Positions 18,235 through 26,995 of a stretch of 64,000 nucleotides of DNA are shown piece by piece. This DNA is from Paraburkholderia sp. FT54 (GTDB lineage: Bacteria > Pseudomonadota > Gammaproteobacteria > Burkholderiales > Burkholderiaceae): contig NZ_CP134195.1 in assembly GCF_031585635.1 (NCBI RefSeq), positions 2,728,001-2,792,000 of the forward strand, in the 5' to 3' direction. The translations under genes and the position numbers were made by a program. Below the pieces are notes generated by a model. It saw only the letters and a list, made by a program, of their open reading frames with translations, had not been told where the DNA came from and did no database searches. Positions within the stretch are counted from its first letter, which is position 1; each line of letters begins with the position of its first letter.

Positions 18235-19158
18235 TCAGGCGCCGATGGTCACGTCCACGCCGCGCACGAGGCGTTTCGCGAGCCGCGGTTGCCGCAGCTG
18301 TTCGAGCCACCATTGCAAGGCGCGCCCTTCATGATCGCCGCGCCACGCGACGTACAGCACGTTCGGCTCGCGCGGATCGGAGGTCGTCTTCTCGATCAAC
18401 TCGCCCTGCTTCAATAACGTCGCGACACGCTGACGCGGCAACCAGCCCACGCCCAGGCCATCGCGTTGCGCCAGAATTTTTGCGCGCATGGACGGCACGG
18501 CCAGTGACGCCTGTCCGCCGATCAGACCATAGGCACGCCCCGCGGTAGTCCGCGATGAATCCGCCACTACCACCGCACGATGTTCGAGAATCCGTTCGCG
18601 GCCCAGCGTTCCCTCGACGGCCGCCAGCGCATGGCGCGGCGACACCGCGAACACCCACTCCATCACGCCGAGTTCGAACCAGCGCAGGCCGGGAATCGCC
18701 GGCGGCTCGTTGGTCGCGCCCACGATCAGATCCGCGCGGCCGTCGCGCAGCGCTTCCCAGGTGCCGCTCAAGACTTCATGGGTGATGCGCAGCTTGACGC
18801 CGGAGTCGAGCGCATCGAATGTGCGCACCACCGGCATCAGCAGTTCGAATTCGATGATTTCGTCCGTGACTATCCACAAGCGGTCTTCCCAGCCGCTCGC
18901 GATCTGCTTCACGCGCTGCGTCATGCGCGACATGTCGAGCATCAAACGCGCGGCTTCATCGGCGAGAAGCTGGCCCGCGGGCGTGAGTTGCAGCCGGTAG
19001 CGACGCCGGTCGAACAGCAACGCGTCGAAGCGCGTCTCCAGTTGCCGGGCCGCATGCGAGATGGTGGACGGCGCCTTGCCGAGCCGAGCCGCCGCGCGCG
19101 ACAGGCTGCCGGTCTCGCGAATCGCGTCGAGCAAAGCCAGTTCGTCTTCGGACAGCAT
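18235..19158 (-). CDS. LysR-family transcriptional regulator
   Basis: A 307-residue LTTR: winged helix at 1-62 (LLDAIRETGSLSRAAARLGK, then APSTISHAARQLE) and an effector-binding periplasmic-binding-protein-like domain (about 90-290). The start at 19158 follows AAGGAATGGAAC. It lies just downstream of, and parallel to, a second LysR gene but with a gap of about 200 bases, and is not obviously tied to one target operon. Confidence 0.9.
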   Translation of the reverse strand: MLSEDELALLDAIRETGSLSRAAARLGKAPSTISHAARQLETRFDALLFDRRRYRLQLTPAGQLLADEAARLMLDMSRMTQRVKQIASGWEDRLWIVTDEIIEFELLMPVVRTFDALDSGVKLRITHEVLSGTWEALRDGRADLIVGATNEPPAIPGLRWFELGVMEWVFAVSPRHALAAVEGTLGRERILEHRAVVVADSSRTTAGRAYGLIGGQASLAVPSMRAKILAQRDGLGVGWLPRQRVATLLKQGELIEKTTSDPREPNVLYVAWRGDHEGRALQWWLEQLRQPRLAKRLVRGVDVTIGA

Positions 19159-19364
19159 GTTCCATTCCTTCGAACGAGTTCGACCCAAAGATGGTACGGC
19201 AACGCGGCAACACCGGTCCACTCCAGCGATATGAGAGCCGCGTTGATGAGAAGTTTCGTTTGCATGGGCTTTCGGAAAATCCGCATGAGTCACGCTTTTC
19301 GAGCACTCGAAAACCACCGCGGCATCCATTCGACCAGCATCCTGCCGTTCGGCCCCGTTCAGGA

Positions 19365-20276
19365 TTACTCCGCGCCGCCTGTCGTCACCACGGCCGCTTC
19401 GAAAATGTCGCGCAGCCACTGCGCAAACACCCGCACCCGCGACGACAACTGACGGTTCTGCGGATACAGCACGGACACCGGCATCGGCGGCGGCGGAAAG
19501 TCCGCGAGAATAATTTTCAGCCGCCCCGCCGCCAGTTCGGCCGCCACCCGGTATTGCGGCACCTGCACGATGCCGAGCCCCGCAAGCGCCGAGCCGGTGT
19601 AGAGTTCGGTGCCGGTCACCGACACCGCCGACGGCAGGACCATCGCCACCGCGCGGCCCGCCACGCTGAATTCGAGCGGCACGGCCTTGCCCGTCGCGCT
19701 CGACACGTAATTGACCGCCCGATGCGTGGACAGCGCCGACGGCTCAGCCGGCTCGCCATAGGCGGCGAGATACGCGGGACTCGCCACCGTCACCTGCGGC
19801 AGTTGCGCGACGCGGCGCCCCACCATCGACGAATCCTGCAGATTGCCCGCGCGCAGCACGCAGTCGACTCCCTCCCGCACCAGATCGACAAGCCGGTCAT
19901 CTTCGCCGATGGTCAGTTCGATCCCGGGAAAGCGTGCGAGAAACGCCGGCAGCGCCGGCACCACGAAGTGCCGCGCCAGCGTGCCTTGCAAATTCACCCG
20001 CAGCAAACCCTTCGGCGCAAGGTTCGAAAACGAGCCCTCGGCCTCCTCCATGTCGGCAATCAGACGCACGCAGCGGCGGTAGTACGCCTCGCCGTCGTGC
20101 GTGAGACGCACCGTGCGCGTGGTGCGCTCGAGCAGCCGCGCCCCGAGCCGTTGCTCCATGCGCTTCATCAGGTTGGTCACGGTGGCGCGCGGAATCCGCA
20201 GATCGTCCGAGGCGCGCGTGAAGCTTTGCCGCTCCGCGATCCGTATGAAAACCCGCATTTCCTCGAAACGATCCAT
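19365..20276 (-). CDS. LysR-family transcriptional regulator, divergent to an SDR gene
   Basis: A 303-residue LTTR with the N-terminal helix-turn-helix (FIRIAERQSFTRASDDLRIP, RATVTNLMKRME) and the C-terminal effector domain. It is transcribed away from the SDR gene that starts at 20414; the 137-base gap between the two starts is the classical layout in which an LTTR controls both itself and the neighbouring oxidoreductase. The inducer is unknown. Confidence 0.92.
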   Translation of the reverse strand: MDRFEEMRVFIRIAERQSFTRASDDLRIPRATVTNLMKRMEQRLGARLLERTTRTVRLTHDGEAYYRRCVRLIADMEEAEGSFSNLAPKGLLRVNLQGTLARHFVVPALPAFLARFPGIELTIGEDDRLVDLVREGVDCVLRAGNLQDSSMVGRRVAQLPQVTVASPAYLAAYGEPAEPSALSTHRAVNYVSSATGKAVPLEFSVAGRAVAMVLPSAVSVTGTELYTGSALAGLGIVQVPQYRVAAELAAGRLKIILADFPPPPMPVSVLYPQNRQLSSRVRVFAQWLRDIFEAAVVTTGGAE

Positions 20277-20413
20277 GGCCGATGGCTGTCAGGCGGCTGC
20301 GCGCCAATTGTTAAAGCAAATGGAATGATGATGCCAAGTCTAGCCTGATTATCTACGCCTGGAAAGCGTCCATGATTCATCTCACACATCCAACAGCCAC
20401 AAGGAAACGAATC

Positions 20414-21157
20414 ATGAACACGCTCAAAAACGCCCAGGTCGCAATCGTCACCGGCGCATCGCGCGGCATAGGCGCAGCGGTCGCGCAACGTCTCGCCGGG
20501 GACGGCTTCGCCGTCGCGGTCAATTACGCGTCCAGTTCGGCCGAGGCCGATGCGCTCGTCGCGGAACTCACCGCGGCTGGCGCCAAGGCGATCGCGGTGA
20601 AGGCCGACGTCTCGAATGCCGACGACGTGCGCCGCATGTTCGAGATCACCGAACAGCAACTCGGCAAAGTGGACGTGCTGGTCAACAACGCGGGCGTGCT
20701 CAAGACCGTGCCGCTCGCCGACGCCAGCGACGCGCTCTACGACCAGACCTTCGACATCAACGTGCGCGGCACCTTCAACGCCTTGCGCGAAGCAGCGGCG
20801 CGCATGAACGAGGGCGGCCGCATCGTCAACTTTTCGAGCACCACGCTGGCGCTGAACATGCCCGGCTATGCGATCTACAACGCGACCAAGGCGGCCGTCG
20901 AAGCCTTCACGCACGTGTTCGCCAAAGAACTGCGCGGCCGCAACATCACTGTCAACGCCGTGGCGCCGGGTCCGATCGCGACCTCGCTGTTCCTCGACGG
21001 CAAGACCGAAGAACAGATCCAGACTTTCGCGAAGATGCCGCCGCTGCAGCGACTCGGCCAGCCGGACGATATCGCGTCGGTGGTGGCGTTCCTCGCCGGT
21101 CCGGATGCGGGCTGGGTCAACGGTCAGATCCTGCGTGCCAACGGCGGCATTGCTTGA
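20414..21157 (+). CDS. short-chain dehydrogenase/reductase (SDR)
   Basis: NAD(P)H-dependent oxidoreductase of 247 residues. Visible SDR motifs are the nucleotide-binding TGASRGIG (13-20), NNAGV near residue 95, and the catalytic Y155xxxK159 in YNATK, with the catalytic Ser in NFSSTTLAL about 15 residues earlier. The C-terminus reads WVNGQILRANGGIA, typical of 3-oxoacyl-ACP reductase/glucose dehydrogenase-like SDRs. The ATG at 20414 is preceded by AAGGAAACGAATC; a longer frame from 20372 lacks such a site. Probably regulated by the divergent LysR gene. Confidence 0.93.
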   Translation: MNTLKNAQVAIVTGASRGIGAAVAQRLAGDGFAVAVNYASSSAEADALVAELTAAGAKAIAVKADVSNADDVRRMFEITEQQLGKVDVLVNNAGVLKTVPLADASDALYDQTFDINVRGTFNALREAAARMNEGGRIVNFSSTTLALNMPGYAIYNATKAAVEAFTHVFAKELRGRNITVNAVAPGPIATSLFLDGKTEEQIQTFAKMPPLQRLGQPDDIASVVAFLAGPDAGWVNGQILRANGGIA

Positions 21158-21266
21158 CGCACTTGATGCGCCACCGACGGGGCAGGCGCTGAAGATCATT
21201 CTCGTGACGGGCGCCGGTACGGGTATCAACCGTCCGACGCGTCCGTCACGACGAGGAGCACGACCA

Positions 21267-21709
21267 TGAAACCCTCGGTCACGTACCTTCATCTGCTGAA
21301 GCACACGCCGTTTTTTTACGAGCCTGACGACCGATCAGCTACGGTGGGTGATCGGCCACTCCCACGAATGGGAAGCGCAAGCCGGCACGGTCGTCGCGCA
21401 ATGCAAAGACAGCGTGACAACCGCTGAGGATCAAACCATGTGGATTCTGCTGGATGGCGGCTGGCAACTTGAAGTGAGCCCGCACGCTTATCCGGCGGAC
21501 CACGCAAGCGCCGGCAAGTGGTTCAGCGCGGCGGTGACGACCGGCATCTCGTGCCGCCTTGTCACCAGCGAACACAGCTACGTGATGAAGTCGAACGCGC
21601 CGACTTCGACGCCATGCTCGCCCAAGGCTTTGCGTTCGGCCCGCATCTCGACGCGGGCCGCCGCTACTACAGCGAGCTGTTTGCCGCCCCAGCCGAACTC
21701 GCGAAATGA
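21267..21709 (+). pseudogene. frameshifted hypothetical gene
   Basis: Starts with a good ribosome site (GAGGAGCACGACC) and ATG at 21267 reading MKPSVTYLHLLKHTPFF. At a run of seven T (near 21310-21316) the sensible frame shifts: reading on as TSLTTDQLRWVIGHSHEWEA gives a continuous protein-like sequence through MWILLDGGWQLEV and YPADHA to HSYVMK. Near 21590-21600 it shifts again and continues as ADFDAMLAQGFAFGPHLDAG to a stop at 21707-21709. The three pieces fit one protein of about 147 residues. Either the gene is dead or the sequence has two indel errors. I do not recognise its function. Confidence 0.7.
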
Positions 21710-21759
21710 GTCCGCGCCGGAGCGCGTGCCACGCAACGCGCCCTCAGGCGCAAGCGCGC

Positions 21760-22785
21760 TTACACCGCCTTCGGATTGCGCTCCGCGAATCCTTCCTGAT
21801 GCCAGTACGGATAGGCGGGACGCACGGCGCTCGCCGCGTCGAGCTTCGCCACCTGCTCCGGCGTCAGATTCCAGCCCACCGCGCCGAGGTTCTGCCGCAA
21901 CTGTTCCTCATTACGCGCACCGATCAGCACCGTCGATACGGTAGGCCGCTGCAGCAGCCAGTTCAGCGCGATCTGCGGCACGGTCTTGCCAGTTTCGGCC
22001 GCGATCTCGTCGATCGCATCGAGCACGCGGAACAGATATTCGTCCGGCACCGGCGGCCCCATGTCGGCGGTTTTATGCAGGCGGCTCGAATCGGGCAGCG
22101 GCTGGCCGCGCTTGATCTTGCCAGTGAGACGCCCCCAGCCGAGCGGACTCCACACCACCGCGCCCACACCTTGATCGACGCCGAGCGGCATCAACTCCCA
22201 CTCATAATCGCGGCCGACCAGCGAATAGTAGGTCTGATTCGCGACATAGCGCGGATAGCCATAGCGATCCGCCACGTCCTGCGACTTCATCAGATGCCAG
22301 CCGGAAAAATTCGACACGCCGGTGTAGCGGATCTTGCCGGCGCGCACCAGATCGTCGAGTGTGGACATCACTTCGGCGACTGGCGTTCTGGCGTCGAAGC
22401 CGTGCAGCTGGAACAGGTCGATGTAATCGGTCTGCAAGCGCTTGAGCGCCGCGTCCACGGCCTGGATCAGATGGAAGCGCGACGAACCGACGCTGTTCGG
22501 TCCGTCGTCGAAACGAAAGGTCGCCTTGGTCGAGATGATCGCCTTGTCGCGCTTGCCTTTGAGCGCTTCACCGAGCACCGACTCGGATGCGCCGCCCGAA
22601 TAGATGTCCGCGCTGTCGAACATGGTGACGCCCGCATCGAAGCAGATGTCGAGTAGACGACGCGCCTCGGCGACGTCGGTTGCGCCCCACGCCTCGAAAA
22701 ACTCGCCCTTGCCGCCGAACGTGCCCGTACCGAAGCTCAGTACCGGCACCTTGAAACCGGATGCACCCAGATGTCTGTATTCCAT
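21760..22785 (-). CDS. aldo/keto reductase
   Basis: NADPH-dependent aldehyde/ketone reductase with a TIM barrel (341 residues). The tetrad is visible: D57 and Y62 in MFDSADIYSGG, a Lys in AIISTKATF and a His in DLFQLHGFD. GVSNFSGWHL and the C-terminal VLIGARNEEQLRQNLGAV are standard cofactor-binding parts of the family. The ATG at 22785 follows a GGAG at good spacing; a further in-frame start 13 codons upstream is less likely. The sequence resembles the AKR families 11-13 type of soluble reductases. Physiological substrate unknown. Confidence 0.93.
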   Translation of the reverse strand: MEYRHLGASGFKVPVLSFGTGTFGGKGEFFEAWGATDVAEARRLLDICFDAGVTMFDSADIYSGGASESVLGEALKGKRDKAIISTKATFRFDDGPNSVGSSRFHLIQAVDAALKRLQTDYIDLFQLHGFDARTPVAEVMSTLDDLVRAGKIRYTGVSNFSGWHLMKSQDVADRYGYPRYVANQTYYSLVGRDYEWELMPLGVDQGVGAVVWSPLGWGRLTGKIKRGQPLPDSSRLHKTADMGPPVPDEYLFRVLDAIDEIAAETGKTVPQIALNWLLQRPTVSTVLIGARNEEQLRQNLGAVGWNLTPEQVAKLDAASAVRPAYPYWHQEGFAERNPKAV

Positions 22786-22894
22786 TGAATAATCTCCGTG
22801 GCTTAGCCGTCGATAAATGGACAATCAGTCTACGCGCGTCTGCCCAAACGCGCCGGCCATCGCGCAGGGATGGTGGCGGGCGCAAACGGGATCT

Positions 22895-24628
22895 TTATCG
22901 CGGATGCGCCGCGCGCGCAGCCGAAGCGCTCAATGCAGCCAGCGCGTCACGCGCGGCTTGCATCACACTGTCCCAATCGCCCAGCGCCGGCTGCCGGAAC
23001 AACCGGGCGCGCGGATACCACGGCGTGTCGGTGCGCTGCAGCATCCAGCGCCAGCAGGTGTCGAAGCGGTTCAGAATCCAGACCGGCTTGTCGAGCGCGC
23101 CGGCCAGGTGCGCAGTGGACGTGTCCACGGAAATCACCAGATCGAGGTTCGCCACCAATGCCGCGGTGTCGGCGAAGTCGCCTAGTTCTTCCGTGTAATC
23201 GACAACGCAGCCGCCCTGCTGGGCGCTTCTGAGTTGCTCTGCCGCCGTTCCTTTTTGCAGGCTGAAGAACTGCACGTTCGGCACGTCGAGAAGCGGCGCG
23301 AGTTGCGCGAAAGCGATCGAACGGCGCGCATCGTTCTTGCGAAGCTCCGCGACATGCGGCCGGCTTCCGCCCGCCCACACGAGTCCGACTTTCAGGCGGA
23401 TATCCGCTTGCGCGTGAACCCGATCGCGCCATTGGCGAACCGCTTCGGCATCCGCGAAAAGATAAGGCGTTGTCGATGGAATGCTGTCGAGGCCAGTCTT
23501 GAATGCGAGCGGCAGACTCAGCAGCGGACAGTGGCAATCGAATGGCGGCAGCGTTTGGCCGGCTTCGATCAACTGATCCACACCGTCGAGCGTGGCCATG
23601 AGTCGCGTCAACTCGGGCGGCACTTCGAGCACGACCTTCGCGCCGAGCTTCGACACCAGCGCGGCGTAGCGGCAAAACTGCAGCGTGTCGCCGAGACCCT
23701 GCTCCGCGTGCAACAGAATCGTCTTGCCGTCGAGCGAAAAATCCCCCAGCCAAAGGGGCTGCGCAAAACTGCGCCGGCCTGCCTTGATGCGGCTGCGCTC
23801 CCAGCGCCATTCATATTTTTGCCAGCCTGCTTCGAGCTGTCCCATTTGCAGCAGGCACAGCGATTCGTTCCAATGTGTTTCCGCAGCATCGGGGTTCGCT
23901 GCTAGCGCATGCTCGTAACTCGACAGTGCTTCGGCGTGCTGGTTGAGATCGATCTGCGTGAGCCCGAGATTGTTCCAGGCATCGGCGAATGCCGGGGACA
24001 ATTCGATCGCACGACGGTAGCTGCGCTCGGCTTCTTCCGGCTGGTTCAGGTCACTGAATGCGTTGCCGCGATTGCTCCACGCATCCGGATAATTGGGTTG
24101 CAGCGCGAGCGCGTGATCGCAACTGGCAAGCGCATCGGCGGGACGGCCCAGGTCGCGCAGCACGCACGCGCGGTTGTTCCAGGCCTGCGCGAAGTCCGGC
24201 ATGAGCGCAATCGCGCGATCGAAACTGCCGAGCGCATCGAGCGGCCGGTTCAGGCCGGCTTGCGCGTTGCCGCGATTGTTCAGCGCGTCGGGAAATCTGG
24301 GCTGCAAAGCCAGTGCGCGATCGGCGCTCGCGAGGGCTTCGTCGAAACGCTGCAAGGCGTTCAGCGCATAGGCGAGATTCGAGTGAAGCGGCGCCTGTTT
24401 CGCGTTGATGGCAAGCGCTTTCCTGAGTAACTCGACACCCTCTCGCAGACGGCCGGCTTGCAGGGCCAGCGCGCCCAGCAATTGCAGCGCGTCGAAATGA
24501 CGGGGCTTGAGTTCGAGAATCTCGCGATAGAGTTCTTCGGCCTCGGCGAATGCGCCGTTCTGCTGAAGCGCAACGGCTTGCCGAAGCATGGAGTCCAACT
24601 GTTGCGGCAAATTGGCAGGCTTGCTCAT
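22895..24628 (-). CDS. TPR-repeat protein with C-terminal glycosyltransferase-like domain
   Basis: About 577 residues: N-terminal TPR array (roughly 25-320, units such as NNRGNAQAGLNRPLDALGSF and AWNNLGLTQIDLNQHAEAL) followed by a GT-B-like domain related to ADP-heptose/O-GlcNAc-type transferases (LLHAEQGLGDTLQFCRYAAL, KVGLVWAGGSRPH, VDTSTAHLAGALDKPVWILN). Such fusions are thought to glycosylate proteins or surface glycans. There is no signal peptide, so it acts in the cytoplasm. The start is uncertain: ATG at 24628 gives MSKPANLPQQLD, while the frame extends to ATG at 24718; neither has a strong ribosome site. It lies close to a chemotaxis gene but no motility gene cluster is visible. Confidence 0.85.
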   Translation of the reverse strand: MSKPANLPQQLDSMLRQAVALQQNGAFAEAEELYREILELKPRHFDALQLLGALALQAGRLREGVELLRKALAINAKQAPLHSNLAYALNALQRFDEALASADRALALQPRFPDALNNRGNAQAGLNRPLDALGSFDRAIALMPDFAQAWNNRACVLRDLGRPADALASCDHALALQPNYPDAWSNRGNAFSDLNQPEEAERSYRRAIELSPAFADAWNNLGLTQIDLNQHAEALSSYEHALAANPDAAETHWNESLCLLQMGQLEAGWQKYEWRWERSRIKAGRRSFAQPLWLGDFSLDGKTILLHAEQGLGDTLQFCRYAALVSKLGAKVVLEVPPELTRLMATLDGVDQLIEAGQTLPPFDCHCPLLSLPLAFKTGLDSIPSTTPYLFADAEAVRQWRDRVHAQADIRLKVGLVWAGGSRPHVAELRKNDARRSIAFAQLAPLLDVPNVQFFSLQKGTAAEQLRSAQQGGCVVDYTEELGDFADTAALVANLDLVISVDTSTAHLAGALDKPVWILNRFDTCWRWMLQRTDTPWYPRARLFRQPALGDWDSVMQAARDALAALSASAARAAHPR

Positions 24629-24829
24629 GCGGAGAGCTTGGATGGAATGCGCGTGAAAATCGTGGGAGCTTTCGAGTAAGGCGTGCGCATCGCGCAAGAT
24701 GAATCGCAAACGATGCATCGTGCTAGCTCATGCGCCCGGCGGACTCGAAAGAGCGAAGCCGATTATCGCCGAAAACCACGCACTCGGACGACCGCGCGTC
24801 ACGCCGCAACGTGACGCGCGTTACACCGC

Positions 24830-25399
24830 TTACTGCGCGGTCGACAGATGCTTACGCTTGGCAAGATCCTGCGCCATCGCGTAGTGCTCCTGGATGGTCG
24901 GCAAGGCCTTCCTGGCCGCGTCCTTCAATTGTTCGTCACGGCCTCCAGCGATTTCCGCCTGGAATGCCGACAGCGCTTTCTGTTCGCCGGCGAGCGCGAC
25001 CTGTTCGATATAGGCCTTGTCGAAGTCGGCGCCACGCAGGTTGTTGATGCTCGCGAGGACCGCTGCGTCGGGATCGTTCTTCGGCACATCGACGCCGCGC
25101 GGGCTTGCCGCGCGCAGCGCGTCGGAGATTTTCGCGTTGTCCGTGGAGACGCGCTCGGCGAATGCCTTGACGTCGCGATCGGTCGAGCGCGAGGTCGCGA
25201 TGCGGGCGGCGTCGCGTTGCGTCGCAACGGCCTTGGTACCGTCCGCGATGAACGTCTGGTCGGCGGCATGCAGACGGCCGGTGTCGGCCGCGGCCGCCGC
25301 CGGTGCTGCCGGGGTTGTTTGAGCGTTGGCCGCGCCGGCGACGACGAGCAGTCCAGCCATGCAGGCGCTGGTGATAGTGGCGAGAGGCAAGCGGATCAT
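24830..25399 (-). CDS. DUF4142 exported protein
   Basis: A 189-residue periplasmic protein with a signal peptide (cleavage after AGAANA near residue 26), an Ala-rich linker, and a helical DUF4142 domain recognisable by ADQTFIADGTKAVATQRDAA, VKAFAERVSTDNAKISDAL and ADFDKAYIEQVALAGEQKAL. The family is related to ferritin-like four-helix bundles but has no defined function. A strong AAGGAGAACGT ribosome site supports the start. Confidence 0.88.
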   Translation of the reverse strand: MIRLPLATITSACMAGLLVVAGAANAQTTPAAPAAAAADTGRLHAADQTFIADGTKAVATQRDAARIATSRSTDRDVKAFAERVSTDNAKISDALRAASPRGVDVPKNDPDAAVLASINNLRGADFDKAYIEQVALAGEQKALSAFQAEIAGGRDEQLKDAARKALPTIQEHYAMAQDLAKRKHLSTAQ

Positions 25400-25813
25400 A
25401 CGTTCTCCTTGAGGTGGAAGCGAAACGACGGTGATGCGTGTGCGCCTCGGGCGTCGTGCCGACTGCGCGACTACCTTGCAGTCAGCTTGCGAGCCGCTGA
25501 CGGCGCCACGCTTTTATCGCTGTGAATTCTATGAGGCGCGCTGTGCGGCATGTGATACGACGCTGTCGCTTCTGTAACCTTAGGTAAGCTTCATATGAAT
25601 GCCTTGACAGCGCTGTATTGGCGCGCGCAGTGCTCGTGCCCCTTCCGCGTCCTCAATAGCGGTTGCGCGTCAACCAGAGCATGCGAGGAAAACAGCGTGG
25701 AATCGCTGAACTTTCCGCCCGCCGCGCCGATAACTGGAAGGTAGGGCGCGCGCCGGGATCGAACGCAACGGTGGCATGGCGCATCACACGCACCGCAATC
25801 CTGGAGAGATTCG
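25400..25813. other. intergenic region upstream of cheV
   Basis: About 410 bases without a gene. The left part should carry the promoter of the DUF4142 gene (minus strand). The right part holds the FliA-type promoter of cheV at 25707-25733, described separately. Confidence 0.5.
25707..25733 (+). promoter_or_regulatory. FliA (sigma-28) promoter of cheV
   Basis: TGAACTTT, an 11-base spacer, then GCCGATAA. The -10 element is a perfect match to the flagellar sigma-28 consensus (TAAAGTTT-N11-GCCGATAA), the -35 matches 6 of 8, and the spacing is exact. It lies 80 bases ahead of the cheV start codon. Confidence 0.8.
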
Positions 25814-26791
25814 ATGGCAGCAGAAAACCTCGCGCACGATGAACGCAGCAACCTGACCAGTTCCAACAAGTTCGAGTTGTTGTTGTACCGGTTGGGCCGC
25901 GTGCCCGGCAGCGACGCGCATGAGCTTTATGGCATCAACGTCTTCAAGGTGCGGGAAATCTCGACCATGCCGACGGTTACGCCGATCGCCGGTTCGTCGC
26001 CGTTTGTGATGGGAGCCGTGGATATTCGCGGGCAGATCATCCCTGTGATCGATTTGCCGCGGCTGATGGGGTGTGAGCCGACGCGCGGGCTGAACATTTT
26101 GCTGGTGACGGAGTTCGCGCGGTCAACGCAAGCGTTTGCGGTTGAAGAGGTCGACGATATCGTGCGACTGGAGTGGAATCAGGTGTTGTCCGCCGAGGGT
26201 GCGGCCGGGGGCAATCTCGTTACCAGCATTGCGCGGATCGACGGCAATACCGGTGATTCGCGGCTCGCTCAGGTGATCGATGTCGAGCAGGTGTTGCGGG
26301 ATGTGTTTCCGTCACAGCACCCTAGTGTCGATCCGGGTTCTGTTGGGGAGGCGTTGGGAATTCGGCCTGGAGCGAAAATTCTTGCTGCTGATGATTCCGG
26401 GTTTGCTCGTAAGCTCATTGAGCAGGCTTTGAGTGCGATTGGGGCGGATTATGTGATGACCAAGACCGGGGAAGAAGCCTGGAATACCTTGCAGCAGGTT
26501 GCACGGGAAGCGCAGGCTAATGGGACTCGCGTCAAGGATAGTATCGCGCTGGTTTTGACTGATCTTGAGATGCCTGAGATGGACGGGTTCATGCTCACTC
26601 GGCAAATTAAGGCTGATGAGCGCACTCGGGATATTCCGGTCATTATTCATTCTTCTTTGACCGGGGCCGCGAATGAAGCGCATGTCAGGAATGCCGGGGC
26701 TAATGGGTATGTGGCTAAGTTTGCCGCTTCGGAGTTGGCGGATGCTATTCGGAGTGCGATTGGGGGTGTGCCTTCTGTGGTCGCTGCTTGA
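25814..26791 (+). CDS. cheV: chemotaxis coupling protein CheV (CheW-receiver fusion)
   Basis: A 325-residue cytoplasmic chemotaxis adaptor: CheW-like domain at about 18-165 (LYGINVFKVREIS, MGAVDIRGQIIPVIDL) and a response-regulator receiver domain at about 187-320 with the acidic pair AADDS near 192, the phosphoacceptor D250 in LVLTDLEMPEMDG and a C-terminal VAKF lysine. It links chemoreceptors to CheA and adapts by phosphorylation. The start has GGAGAGATTCG upstream, and the promoter is of FliA type. Codon choice in the second half shifts to T-ending codons compared with the first half and with neighbours. Confidence 0.94.
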   Translation: MAAENLAHDERSNLTSSNKFELLLYRLGRVPGSDAHELYGINVFKVREISTMPTVTPIAGSSPFVMGAVDIRGQIIPVIDLPRLMGCEPTRGLNILLVTEFARSTQAFAVEEVDDIVRLEWNQVLSAEGAAGGNLVTSIARIDGNTGDSRLAQVIDVEQVLRDVFPSQHPSVDPGSVGEALGIRPGAKILAADDSGFARKLIEQALSAIGADYVMTKTGEEAWNTLQQVAREAQANGTRVKDSIALVLTDLEMPEMDGFMLTRQIKADERTRDIPVIIHSSLTGAANEAHVRNAGANGYVAKFAASELADAIRSAIGGVPSVVAA

Positions 26792-26936
26792 TCCGGTCTT
26801 TTGTTTGGGTTCCTTAGTTTGTTGGTCTTTTCCGTGTGGTCTTGGTGGTCTATGCCGCGTAATAGGTCTGGGCGCGCAAGCGAAACAAGACGTTCTCCCT
26901 CATCGGTTTCGCTTCGCGCGCCTCTCAGTTTATAGC

Positions 26937-26958
26937 CCGCCTTCCGGCGGCCTTTTTT
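26937..26958 (+). terminator. terminator downstream of cheV
   Basis: CCGCC-TTCC-GGCGG stem followed by CC and six T. The stem is short (5 bp) but GC-only, and the T-run is on the + strand about 150 bases after cheV. Confidence 0.55.
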
Positions 26959-26995
26959 GTGCATGGCCCAGAAGGCGGCAATCGTGGGAGCTTCA

